Assembly (NCBI GenBank): GCA_019358895.1
Contig: JAHHIG010000012.1
Location: forward strand, 1-64,000
DNA: 64,000 nt
DNA from: Tildeniella nuda ZEHNDER 1965/U140
Lineage (GTDB): Bacteria > Cyanobacteriota > Cyanobacteriia > Leptolyngbyales > Leptolyngbyaceae
Reading direction: 5' to 3'
Below the pieces are notes generated by a model. The model made no database searches. It saw only the letters and a program-made list of their open reading frames with translations, and had not been told where the DNA came from. Positions 8,112 to 16,175 of this stretch are shown here, in pieces; positions within the stretch are counted from its first letter, which is position 1; the number at the start of each line of letters is the position of its first letter. The position numbers were made by a program, and so were the translations under genes.

Positions 8112-8290
8112 TTCAGACATCCGAGGTCTTACTGACAGCCATTTCCATTCCCTACACCCTACACCCTACGCCCCACACCCCCTTTGATAGACTGTGGCTG
8201 ACTCAATTGAGCACCGCTGCAAATGAAAATAGTGCATACGTTCGCATCAACTGTCGCTTACGCTAGAGAGTAAGGATTTGCTGTAGATCG

Positions 8291-10294
8291 ATGACCTATC
8301 AACCGCTCCATCACAAATACCGTCCGCAGAGTTTTGGTGATCTGGTCGGGCAGGAGGCGATCGCCACGACGCTCACGAACGCGCTTCAGCAGCAGCGGAT
8401 TGCGCCTGCGTATTTGTTCACAGGCGCACGAGGCACAGGCAAAACGTCGAGTGCGCGCATTCTAGCAAAATCGCTGAACTGTCTGAAGTCCGACGTGCCC
8501 ACCGCACAACCTTGTGGCGTGTGCGAAGTGTGTCAGTCGATCGCTAAAGGCTCAGCGTTAGATGTGATTGAAATTGACGCTGCCAGCAATACAGGTGTTG
8601 ACAACATTCGTGAGCTAATCGAGCGATCGCAGTTTGCACCTGTCCAATGTCGCTATAAGGTGTATGTGATCGATGAATGTCATATGCTCAGCACCGCCGC
8701 GTTTAATGCCTTGCTAAAAACGCTGGAGGAACCACCCGATCGCGTGGTGTTTGTGCTGGCAACCACCGATCCCCAACGGGTGCTACCAACCATTATTTCG
8801 CGTTGTCAGCGGTTTGACTTTCGGCGCATTCCCCTAGCGGCAAGTGCTAGCCATCTCCGCTCGATCGCAGACAAAGAAGCGATCGCGATTACCGACGATG
8901 CCATCACCCTGATCGCCCAAATTTCTCAAGGTGGGATGCGTGATGCCGAAAGCCTGCTGGATCAACTAAGTTTGCTGCCCAGTGAGGTCACGGTTGATAA
9001 AGTGTGGGATCTGGTGGGGTCAGTGCCAGAGCGCGATTTGATGAGTTTGCTAGAGGCGATCGCGCAAGACAGCCCCGAGACCCTACTCGATAGCGTCCGC
9101 CGACTGATGGATCGAGGACGCGAGCCGCTAATCGTGCTGCAAAACCTTGCCAGCTTCTACCGGGATTTGCTCATTGCCAAAACTGCTCCCGATCGTAATG
9201 ATCTCGTTGCACTCACTCCACCCACATGGGAAGCGCTCTGCCACTTCGCTCAAACGTTGACCTTGCAAACCATCCTGGCAGGGCAGCAGCAGCTTCGTAA
9301 AAGTGAAGATCAAATTAAAAGCACAACGCAACCGAGGTTGTGGTTAGAAGTGACGTTGATGGGGTTGTTGCCGTCGGCAGTCAGCGGTCAGTGGTCAGCG
9401 GTTAGCCCGACGAGAGCGGCTGATGTGGTAGTGCCTGCTAGTCCTCCTGTTGAAGCAGTGAAGCCTCTGCAAGCCGAGGCGATCGCTTCAGAAAACCCCG
9501 TGGAGCCAGCAGAAGCAGTGGCGATCGCAGAACTAGCCACTCGTACCGTAGAAGCAACTCCGTCTAACGTGGTGAACCAGCCAGCCAATAGCGCCAGCGG
9601 TAATCTCAGCCAAACCTGGCAGGAAATCTTGAGTCATATTGACCTACCAGGTACGCGCGGTATGTTGAGTGCGAATTGCTACTTACTCAACCAGAACGAC
9701 CATGAAATTCTGGTGGGCGTGAAGTCTCAAGGGATACTCAAAATGATCAACGGGATGCTGCCTCAGCTTGAAAAGGCTGCTGCTAAAGCGTTTAAGGCGA
9801 AGGTTAAAGTTGTCCTTCAAGTAGCGGAAACAATACCTCAAGCTGGTCAAATAGTGCAACAGCAAGAGACAACCGATCGCCTACCCTCGTCTGAAGGTGA
9901 TTCCAGCGATCGCACCGCACAAGCTGCTCCCCGTGATGCAGCGCCAGCATCAAGTGCTGATCAACCGATCGCGCCGATCGCTTCAAGCGACGCTCAAGCA
10001 GGTACAAATTCGCAAGCCCCCGCAGCACCGAAACAACTGTCCTCTAACCATGTCACAGAGTCGGCAGCGGATTACGCTACGCCTGATCAATGGCAGCAAG
10101 ACGACGACGTGACCCGCGCTTCCAAACAACTGGCTGACTTTTTTGGCGGCAAAGTGGTCGATATGAGCGACAGTGACACCGTAGCAGAAGCCCCTAAACT
10201 ATCCGAAATCGACTCAGCCAGTCTTCAAGAAAAAACAACAGCGTTACCGGAGACAGACTATGAACCAGAGTCAGATGATGACGTACCGTTTTAA
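8291..10294 (+). CDS. dnaX: DNA polymerase III subunits gamma and tau
   Basis: The clamp-loader ATPase of the replicative polymerase. The 667-residue protein opens with the family sequence YRPQSFGDLVGQEAI, Walker A GARGTGKT at 45-52, the zinc site C64/C75/C78/C81 (GVCEVC) and Walker B VIDECHMLS near 127-134. The arginine-finger/sensor region LATTDPQRVLPTIISRCQRF follows. Residues after about 375 are a low-complexity linker rich in Ala and Glu, then a folded tau-like segment (SGNLSQTWQEILSHIDLPG) and an acidic tail. Residues about 360-373 (AVSGQWSAVS) are encoded by the GTCAGCGG heptamer repeat. Some cyanobacterial dnaX genes carry inteins; none is present here. Confidence 0.95.
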   Translation: MTYQPLHHKYRPQSFGDLVGQEAIATTLTNALQQQRIAPAYLFTGARGTGKTSSARILAKSLNCLKSDVPTAQPCGVCEVCQSIAKGSALDVIEIDAASNTGVDNIRELIERSQFAPVQCRYKVYVIDECHMLSTAAFNALLKTLEEPPDRVVFVLATTDPQRVLPTIISRCQRFDFRRIPLAASASHLRSIADKEAIAITDDAITLIAQISQGGMRDAESLLDQLSLLPSEVTVDKVWDLVGSVPERDLMSLLEAIAQDSPETLLDSVRRLMDRGREPLIVLQNLASFYRDLLIAKTAPDRNDLVALTPPTWEALCHFAQTLTLQTILAGQQQLRKSEDQIKSTTQPRLWLEVTLMGLLPSAVSGQWSAVSPTRAADVVVPASPPVEAVKPLQAEAIASENPVEPAEAVAIAELATRTVEATPSNVVNQPANSASGNLSQTWQEILSHIDLPGTRGMLSANCYLLNQNDHEILVGVKSQGILKMINGMLPQLEKAAAKAFKAKVKVVLQVAETIPQAGQIVQQQETTDRLPSSEGDSSDRTAQAAPRDAAPASSADQPIAPIASSDAQAGTNSQAPAAPKQLSSNHVTESAADYATPDQWQQDDDVTRASKQLADFFGGKVVDMSDSDTVAEAPKLSEIDSASLQEKTTALPETDYEPESDDDVPF

Positions 10295-10637
10295 CAGAAG
10301 TGTGTTCTGCTAAGGCAAACGCATACAAAAGCACATATCTCAATAAGCGCCAATTTCGTCTGCTTTACTGCGAATAGTCTCATCAATCAGAGCTTATTGC
10401 GAAAAAAAATTGTCTACTTTAGCGTTGTGTAAGTCTGAATTGTGCTATCCCTAGCGTGTTAAGAAGCGTATGCGTTCGCCCAATGTGTTCTGCGGGAAAG
10501 CTCTACCTATTTACCGATATGGGGTACTATGTCGAATCATTCTGCCTATCCACCCGCTGCGGGATCTTAGGCGGAGAGTTTCAGTCTATTAATAGTTCTA
10601 CGGCTTAAGATTTCTATAAAGACAATTCGCATCAGCT
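10295..10637. other. Intergenic gap downstream of dnaX
   Basis: No gene is visible. The first 190 bases are AT-rich and unremarkable, with an A-run at about 10402-10410. The second half holds the dispersed repeat listed at 10489-10601. The last 35 bases before the next start have no clear ribosome site. Confidence 0.6.
10489..10601. repeat. Dispersed ~115-bp repeat, copy A
   Basis: The reverse complement of this segment matches 14894-15010 along its length. Shared landmarks are TTCTGCGG, CTACCTA, GAATCATTCTG, GCGGGATCTTAGGC and AATAGTTC. Identity is roughly 75 percent by eye. It encodes nothing evident. Confidence 0.65.
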
Positions 10638-11063
10638 ATGGCATTTAACGAAGAGAAGCAACGTCAGATGGAAATTCGGGGAGGTATTGGAAATCGAAAG
10701 GTTGGAGTTTCTCAATCTCTACATCATTCTTTCTACCCGTACCCGTATTTAGGCGCTCATGCCTGTTTCAATTGTCAAAAAAGTTTTAAGCTGAGTTACG
10801 AAAAGGAGCATATTTGCCCAGATTGTGGCAGCAAGATTTATTTAATGGGGCGTTCATTTAAAGCTCTCAAACGTAGTCATCGTGAGCAGTGGAAGAAAGT
10901 CCAAAAACTGTACGCTTTAGGTTTCCGATTTCATCGCTATGGTGAAGATTATCCACCACTGCCGGAACGTCTACGAGAGGTCGATCGATTTGTTGAGCAG
11001 CACCCTGATCATGAACTCCAAATTGCAGCGCCAAATCGATCGCTGCTACCAGATGAGCAGTAA
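10638..11063 (+). CDS. Four-cysteine zinc-ribbon-like hypothetical protein
   Basis: A 141-residue basic protein. Two CxxC pairs (ACFNCQKSF and HICPDCGSK), separated by about 15 residues, look like a zinc ribbon at residues 48-70. A Lys/Arg-rich helix (FKALKRSHREQWKKVQKL) and a Pro/Glu-rich tail follow. I do not recognise a named family; a nucleic-acid-binding role is plausible from the zinc ribbon and charge but not shown. It stands alone between two repeat-rich gaps. Confidence 0.6.
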   Translation: MAFNEEKQRQMEIRGGIGNRKVGVSQSLHHSFYPYPYLGAHACFNCQKSFKLSYEKEHICPDCGSKIYLMGRSFKALKRSHREQWKKVQKLYALGFRFHRYGEDYPPLPERLREVDRFVEQHPDHELQIAAPNRSLLPDEQ

Positions 11064-11139
11064 CTCTACCCAGACTCGCAAATATTAGTTGCTAAAATAG
11101 AGAAGGATTCTTTTTTACTGAATCATTCCAAATCGGCTT

Positions 11140-11370
11140 ATGTCTTCCCCTGCTATCACAACAATTGTCAAGATGGTTGAATCTTTACCGGATGACTTGC
11201 AAGAAAAAGTTGCAGATCACATTCGGGAATACATTGCTGATTTGGAAGATGAGCAGCGATGGGATGCTTCATTTAAGCGAACACAAGAGAATTTAGTTGC
11301 GGCAGCTCGGAAAGCAAAACAAGAGATTGCAGCGGGTCAATCAGTCCCGATGAATTATGAGCAGCTATGA
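11140..11370 (+). CDS. Small antitoxin-like protein of a TA pair
   Basis: A 76-residue acidic helical protein (MVESLPDDLQEKVADHIREYI in the first half, KRTQENLVAAARKAKQEIAAG in the second). Its stop overlaps the start of the next gene by four bases (ATGA), the usual arrangement for antitoxin and toxin. Similar short proteins precede RelE/ParE-type toxins in cyanobacteria. A TAAAAT box about 45 bases upstream may be its -10 element. Antitoxin function is inferred from size, charge and coupling. Confidence 0.65.
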   Translation: MSSPAITTIVKMVESLPDDLQEKVADHIREYIADLEDEQRWDASFKRTQENLVAAARKAKQEIAAGQSVPMNYEQL

Positions 11371-11630
11371 AGTCAGCAACGCTGCCCGCCTTTTGGGAGA
11401 ATTATCGAGAACTGAGTGATGAAGCAAGAGCAGGAGCAAGAAAAGCATACCGATTGTGGTCAGAGAACCCATTTCATCCATCGCTACATTTCAAGTGCAT
11501 CAACAGCAAAGAAGGAATTTGGTCAGTACGAGTGACGCGAAGCCATCGTGCGCTTGGTGTTCTAGAGAGGGACACAGTTACATGGTTTTGGATTGGTGAC
11601 CATGATGAGTACGAAGAATTCTATTCATAA
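11367..11630 (+). CDS. RelE/ParE-like toxin
   Basis: An 87-residue protein with the compact RelE/ParE pattern: an N-terminal helix pair (FWENYRELSDEARAGARKAYRLW), then strands with KCINSKEGIWSVRVTRSHRALGVLERDTVTWFWIGDHDEYEEFY. The RVTRSHRAL and WIGDHDEYE blocks match the family consensus (SVRVGRGYRALG, WIGHHDEY). Members cleave mRNA on ribosomes or inhibit gyrase; the target here is unknown. It is translationally coupled to the upstream antitoxin-like gene by a 4-base overlap. Confidence 0.75.
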   Translation: MKSATLPAFWENYRELSDEARAGARKAYRLWSENPFHPSLHFKCINSKEGIWSVRVTRSHRALGVLERDTVTWFWIGDHDEYEEFYS

Positions 11631-11762
11631 GTGCCAACAGTAGAACAACCCGCTTAGAGCGGACAATTGAAAGTCTTCTCATTTGTTGTGCGAGGCAATC
11701 TGCAACCGCTCAACCGAACCGTTAACCAAAAGCCTAGTTCTTTTCTCTTTAAAGACAATTTC

Positions 11763-13061
11763 ATGATACGTGTGGTTATCCAACAACTAAGTCGATCGCT
11801 GCATGATGCCAGGCAATTTCTACTAAACAGTAGATATCAGCAGGCATGGCAGTCCAGGCTGAGAGTTTTCTTGCTGCTATTGGTGGGGAGTTTATTACTG
11901 CTGGTCAGTGTGGTGATGCCAACAACTGCACAACCCACTTCTCGACGTACGATCGCCCCTCGCAGTGAAATTCGTGGCGTTTGGCTAACCAATGTTGATA
12001 GTGCGGTGCTGTTTAGCCCGACAGTGCTCAAGGATGCGGTACAGCAACTGGCTCAGCTTCATTTCAATACCGTGTATCCTGCTGTTTGGAACTGGGGTTA
12101 CACAACCTATCCCAGTGCTGTCGCAAAGCAGGCGATCGGTGCTGCCGTTGACCCACGACCGATCGGGCTAGAGGGGCGCGATTCTCTAGCAGAACTCGTG
12201 CAGCAGGCTCACCAGAAGGGGATCGCAGTGCTTCCCTGGTTTGAGTTTGGCTTCATGGCACCCGAAGATTCGGCACTGGCAATCCGGCATCCCGATTGGT
12301 TGACGCAGCAGCAGGACGGTACACAGGTTTGGCAAGAAGGCATTTATCCTCGCGTTTGGCTCAACCCCTTTAAACCAGAGGTGCAGCAGTTGATTCAGAC
12401 CCTCATTCTGGAACTGGTCACCAAGTACGACATCGACGGTATTCAGCTGGACGACCATTTTGGGCTGCCTTACCAGTTTGGCTATGATGATTACACCGTG
12501 CAGCTTTACAAGCGTGAACATCAGGGTAAAGCGCCGCCAACTAATCCTAAAGATCCTGCCTGGGTACGCTGGCGGGCAAACAAAATCACCCGCTTCACAA
12601 CGCAGCTTTTTCGTGCCATCAAAGCGCGGAAGAACGATGTTTTACTCACGCTGTCACCCAATAACTACGACTTTTCATACAACAACTCGCTGCAAGACTG
12701 GCGCACATGGGAGCAGCAAGGGCTGATCGAAGAATTAGTGCTTCAGGTCTATGGGAATGATCTGCAAGCGTTTACGGCACAGCTTAAAGCACCAGAACTT
12801 CAAGCGGCTCGACAACATATTCCAACGGGCATCGGCATTTTAACCGGGCTGAAGAAGCGTACCGTACCGATGCGGCAGGTACGCGATCAAGTCCAGGCAG
12901 TGCGGCAACAGGAGTTTGCAGGCGTGTCGTTCTTCTTCTACGAGACGCTGTGGCGGTTAGCGGCTGAACCGCAAGTCGATCGCAAAGCCGCCTTCCAGAT
13001 GCTTTTTCCGCTCTCTGTACCTCGACCCAATGTGATGCAAGGTTGGACACCATCCAATTAA
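11763..13061 (+). CDS. GHL10 (DUF187) family glycosyl hydrolase-like protein
   Basis: A 432-residue exported protein. Residues about 35-57 form a hydrophobic signal or anchor (LRVFLLLLVGSLLLLVSVVM) followed by PTTAQPT, so it probably acts in the periplasm or outside. The catalytic-type TIM-barrel domain follows: SEIRGVWLTNVDSAVL, FNTVYPAVWNWGYT, GIAVLPWFEFGFM, and the acidic signature YDIDGIQLDDHFGLP. This matches the glycosyl-hydrolase-like 10 family, whose members are thought to act on bacterial polysaccharides. A TTG at 11667 would add 32 residues lacking family similarity, so the ATG at 11763 is chosen. No partner genes are adjacent; the preceding genes are a TA pair. Confidence 0.82.
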   Translation: MIRVVIQQLSRSLHDARQFLLNSRYQQAWQSRLRVFLLLLVGSLLLLVSVVMPTTAQPTSRRTIAPRSEIRGVWLTNVDSAVLFSPTVLKDAVQQLAQLHFNTVYPAVWNWGYTTYPSAVAKQAIGAAVDPRPIGLEGRDSLAELVQQAHQKGIAVLPWFEFGFMAPEDSALAIRHPDWLTQQQDGTQVWQEGIYPRVWLNPFKPEVQQLIQTLILELVTKYDIDGIQLDDHFGLPYQFGYDDYTVQLYKREHQGKAPPTNPKDPAWVRWRANKITRFTTQLFRAIKARKNDVLLTLSPNNYDFSYNNSLQDWRTWEQQGLIEELVLQVYGNDLQAFTAQLKAPELQAARQHIPTGIGILTGLKKRTVPMRQVRDQVQAVRQQEFAGVSFFFYETLWRLAAEPQVDRKAAFQMLFPLSVPRPNVMQGWTPSN

Positions 13062-13080
13062 GATGACTACTTTAGGCGGT

Positions 13081-13180
13081 TGCTTAGGATCGTGGATTTA
13101 ATAAAACCGGATGCTTGCGTACGATATGTAAAGCCGTGCCAGCATCGCAGAAAAGCGCAGTGTCACGCATCGCTTCCGGG
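13081..13180. repeat. Dispersed repeat, copy 2
   Basis: Diverged copy of the repeat at 500-597, sharing GCTTAGGATCGTGGATT, AAAGCCGTGCCAGCAT and the AGAAAAGCGCAGTGTCACGC region. A short inverted piece of the same family (AGGCTATACACATCCTAC) lies at about 13246-13263. The DNA up to 13380 looks like fragmented repeat material and contains no gene. Confidence 0.55.
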
Positions 13181-13382
13181 GCTTGTGATGCGTTACGGCT
13201 GTCGCCTTTAGCGCAGCCATGCCGTAGCTTGCTTCTCGAAGAGTAGGCTATACACATCCTACAAAAACCTGCCGCAACCGTAATCCAGCGGGCTAACGAT
13301 TGAGATGAGCGGACGCAGGTAACTTTGAACTCCCACAAATAACCTTTATACGTTCCGGTGCAGCGACTTGTTAGCTGGCTGG

Positions 13383-13612
13383 CTACGAGGATTTAGGTTT
13401 GACTTCAAACTCCAGTTTTGAACGGTAGAAGCAAACATCGAATTCGAGGAAAAATTTGAATGATGGCTCTGAGATCGTCCCAAATCCCTCCCAACTCTAA
13501 ACCAAATTCGTAGGGTAAGACATTCACTGTAGCTCCACTATCCACCAACCCAACCGCTCCAATTCCTGATTTTCTCGACGCAGCAGTAATGGAAGTCTTG
13601 GCAAGCTGTCAA
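13383..13612 (-). pseudogene. Retropepsin-like aspartyl protease family remnant
   Basis: Translating the minus strand gives a frame containing GLVDSGATVNVLPYEFGLEL, the DSGA active-site loop of cyanobacterial retropepsin-like proteins. After IWDDLRAIIQ this frame runs to a stop. A frame offset by one then continues with FFLEFDVCFYRSKLEFEVKP and ends at 13383, which looks like the normal C-terminus. The central part expected of a roughly 120-residue protein is missing, and no start is visible. I conclude it is a deleted and frameshifted remnant. The reading is by eye. Confidence 0.7.
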
Positions 13613-13736
13613 ATTCGTTTTGGGCTGGGCTAGTGGTTGAATACTTGAATCGCATACATTATTGCCGATTTGCATCTGACTGTCTGAAGGCTTCCATCAA
13701 AACTGCACCCGCCCCAAAGCAATCATAGGGAGTGGA

Positions 13737-14000
13737 TCATGATATTGGACTAGATTGAATGTCTCCAATTACAGAATCGGTAATCTCAATCGGATCAAGA
13801 TGCACTGTCGCTTTAGCAGTGCGCCATAGCCATCTTGCAAATAGAAATGAGAGAGTGCCGATAATAAAAAGGAATATATCGCTAAAGATCTTGTCTTCGC
13901 CCGTAATGGTGCTATCAATTGAAACGGCAAATAGAACAATTGCAGTCAAAAAGCAGAAAATGAAGACTGCGATCGAGAGGAGTCTCTTGATAAAGGTCAT
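13737..14000 (-). CDS. Small two-helix membrane protein
   Basis: An 87-residue protein. Residues 7-27 (LLSIAVFIFCFLTAIVLFAV) and 42-60 (IFLFIIGTLSFLFARWLW) are clear membrane helices, and a short polar tail follows (TVHLDPIEITDSVIGD). A GGAG ribosome site lies seven bases before the ATG at 14000, which supports a real gene. I do not recognise the family. It stands alone between the retropepsin remnant and ohr. Confidence 0.55.
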   Translation of the reverse strand: MTFIKRLLSIAVFIFCFLTAIVLFAVSIDSTITGEDKIFSDIFLFIIGTLSFLFARWLWRTAKATVHLDPIEITDSVIGDIQSSPIS

Positions 14001-14236
14001 GTATGAACTCCAGTGCTTTTCATCTATCCATAATCAAAGAGTGATGCCTTCAACTACTCTCCAAGCATAAAACTCCGACAGATAGCCTCCCAACTACCGC
14101 CCCACCCGTAACCGAAGCCAGCTAACGATGCGGTTCAGCGGCGACCAACCAATTTTAGCGATAGACGAAAACATTTCACGTCCGCTGCAACCGAATTGTT
14201 CGACTGCTGACCGTAACCGATGCACCAATGCACCCA

Positions 14237-14731
14237 TCAAACTACTGTCAGCTTCACGTCAACATTACCAGCAATTGCTTTGGAGTATGGGCAGAGTTGA
14301 TGGGCTTGAACCACAACCTGCTCTGCTTTTTCGCGGTCTGAGTTTGGCATCTCCACTTTCAAATCAGCCGCAAGTCTATATCCACCATCTGCTGGATCTC
14401 TGCCGATCGTGATTGCACACGTCACTGCTGATTGAGACGCATCAACCCGCATTTTTCTGGCAACTAATGCAAGTGCTCCATGAAAACAAGCGGCGTATCC
14501 AGCAGCAAATAGTTGTTCTGGATTGGTTCCTTGACCACGCCCTCCCAACTCTTGTGGCATCGCGAGGTCTAAAGTTAGTAATCCATCAGCACTTTTCGCA
14601 TGACCCGACATCCGAGCATGGCCTTCTTGACCAGGCGTTACCGTGACCACAGCCGTATACAAAGGCTTCATTTCAACCCCTTCGTATGGCTGTTCTAATT
14701 GCTGCATCAGTTTTTCTGTTTCAGGATTCAT
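14237..14731 (-). CDS. ohr: Organic hydroperoxide resistance protein (Ohr)
   Basis: A thiol peroxidase that reduces organic and fatty-acid hydroperoxides. The 164-residue protein has the Ohr/OsmC fold with both redox cysteines, C82 in GYAACFHGAL and C147 in HQLCPYSKA. The motif GTNPEQLFAAGYAACF is Ohr-like. Most Ohr proteins begin at about residue 20 here (MKPLYTAVVTVTPG). The ATG at 14731 is chosen because GGGAG lies six bases upstream, although a start at 14671 is possible. No MarR-type ohrR is adjacent. Confidence 0.9.
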   Translation of the reverse strand: MNPETEKLMQQLEQPYEGVEMKPLYTAVVTVTPGQEGHARMSGHAKSADGLLTLDLAMPQELGGRGQGTNPEQLFAAGYAACFHGALALVARKMRVDASQSAVTCAITIGRDPADGGYRLAADLKVEMPNSDREKAEQVVVQAHQLCPYSKAIAGNVDVKLTVV

Positions 14732-15190
14732 GATTTCTCCCTTTTACTGACGATACTGCAAGCAGCCTAACACTAAATCCAATACCGAGCGTCGAGCGAT
14801 GATCTCAAGACATAATCATATCTGCCTTACAACAACATTAATGCTGAACGCTAACCGAAAATTCTGAAACTACGTTTTACCACGAGAACAAAGCAGTCGA
14901 ACTATTATTAGACGGAAACTTTCTGCCTAAGATCCCGCACTGGGTAGATGGTCAGAATGATTCAGCATAATGCCCTAAATTTAGTGGTTAGGTAGAATCT
15001 TTCCGCAGAATACGCGGCTGAAGGTGGATAGGCAGAATCTTTCCGTATATTTTCCAGGTTTACCACAAATATGAGCAAATGTACTATTAAATACACCGTA
15101 TATCACTCCTATCTCGCTACCTGGCTGTAAGCGATCGATCGCTTTCACTGCTTGTCTCAAACATTCAAGAAAGCGCACCAATAAAATGGC
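14732..15190. other. Intergenic region between ohr and birA
   Basis: Contains the dispersed repeat at 14894-15010 and a second partial run of its GGCAGAATCTTTCCG segment at 15026-15046. Frames crossing it show no family resemblance. The ohr promoter must lie in the first 100 bases, but I cannot assign boxes. Confidence 0.5.
14894..15010. repeat. Dispersed ~115-bp repeat, copy B
   Basis: Inverted relative to copy A at 10489-10601. Shared landmarks read on this strand are GAACTATTA, GCCTAAGATCCCGC, CAGAATGATTC, TAGGTAGA and CCGCAGAA. Tandem partial units follow it. Confidence 0.65.
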
Positions 15191-16042
15191 TTAAGCGTCT
15201 TGCGGCACTGCAAGGACTTTGGCTTCAAGTAGGGTAGCCTCATACGACGATCGCCCCTCACGCTCTTTCCAAAGAATGTGTCCTGATACGAACGATTGCA
15301 CTTCGCCGTTGGGCAGTTGCAACAGGAGATGACCGCGATCACTGATTCCGGCTGCTTCTCCGGCAACCCGTTCGCTACCTGTATCGACGCAAATGAGATG
15401 ACCTAACAGTGCATCACGATTTCGGAGTGCGGGTAATAATACCGTTAATCCAGTACTTTCAGTGTCGTGTTCTGGCTTAAGTAAACCTGCTGTTTGCAGT
15501 AAATAATGACGTAGGCGTTCTAATAGCAGCAGTGTGTCAGGGACGATCGGGATAACCTGGTGCAAACTAATTGCCTGATCGATCGTGTCAGCATCCAGAC
15601 CAGCTTGCTCAAAATCAACGCAACAGTTTAGCCCAATACCGACGATAACGCGTCCCATGTTGCTATTGGCAGTCGCTTCGCACAGAATACCTGCTAGCTT
15701 GCACCCGTTTAGTAGCACGTCATTTGACCACTTCAAGCGTAGAGTGCCTTGCAAAGCGGGCAACAAATCTTCAACAGCATAAATTACGCTTAGCCCTGCT
15801 CCCAGGCTGATCACAGGCAATTGTGCAACGGGAATCGGCTCCAGAACGAAGCTAGCGGTCAGTACGCCAGGTGGAGAATGCCAGACTCGTCCATACTGCC
15901 CGCGCCCAGAGGTTTGATGGGGAGTGTATACCACATCGCCGTGCTGAAGCTTGAAGCAATGGGCGATCGCCCAGGTGTTTGTACTGGGGCATGAGTCTAA
16001 CCAATGCAACCACTCCGGCAGTTGGGACTGCGATCGTGCCAT
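15191..16042 (-). CDS. birA: Biotin--[acetyl-CoA-carboxylase] ligase
   Basis: Attaches biotin to the carrier protein of acetyl-CoA carboxylase through biotinyl-AMP. The 283-residue protein has the catalytic domain directly at the N-terminus: SCPSTNTWA, then the biotin/AMP loop GRGQYGRVWHSPPGVL (46-61), then LRLKWSNDVLLNGCKLAGIL with catalytic lysine K104, and VIVGIGLNC. The C-terminal SH3-like domain ends GEVQSFVSGHI. The DNA-binding HTH of E. coli-type BirA is absent, so it is a monofunctional class I ligase. An ATG three bases upstream (16045) is equally possible. It lies downstream of pnp on the same strand with a hairpin between them. Confidence 0.92.
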   Translation of the reverse strand: MARSQSQLPEWLHWLDSCPSTNTWAIAHCFKLQHGDVVYTPHQTSGRGQYGRVWHSPPGVLTASFVLEPIPVAQLPVISLGAGLSVIYAVEDLLPALQGTLRLKWSNDVLLNGCKLAGILCEATANSNMGRVIVGIGLNCCVDFEQAGLDADTIDQAISLHQVIPIVPDTLLLLERLRHYLLQTAGLLKPEHDTESTGLTVLLPALRNRDALLGHLICVDTGSERVAGEAAGISDRGHLLLQLPNGEVQSFVSGHILWKEREGRSSYEATLLEAKVLAVPQDA

Positions 16043-16124
16043 CAAAACCGCACCTGCTACCAGTGAGTGTATAAAGTCTAGGTAGCGATCGAGCTAAAAC
16101 AGTCGCTCGAAGCGCTTGAGCGGT

Positions 16125-16152
16125 CGATCCCCCTTAAAACGGTGGGGGATCG
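16125..16152. terminator. Hairpin between pnp and birA
   Basis: CGATCCCCC at 16125-16133 and GGGGGATCG at 16144-16152 form a perfect 9-bp stem with a 10-base loop. It sits 24 bases after the pnp stop. There is no T-run on the pnp-sense side, so it may be a weak terminator or a 3' stabilising or processing structure. Confidence 0.45.
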
Positions 16153-16175
16153 TTCTTGCTTCAGCCCGAACTGGC

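Noticed and set aside
8291-10294. Intein in dnaX
   Set aside because: The ATPase domain is continuous and the length is normal; no intein blocks are present.
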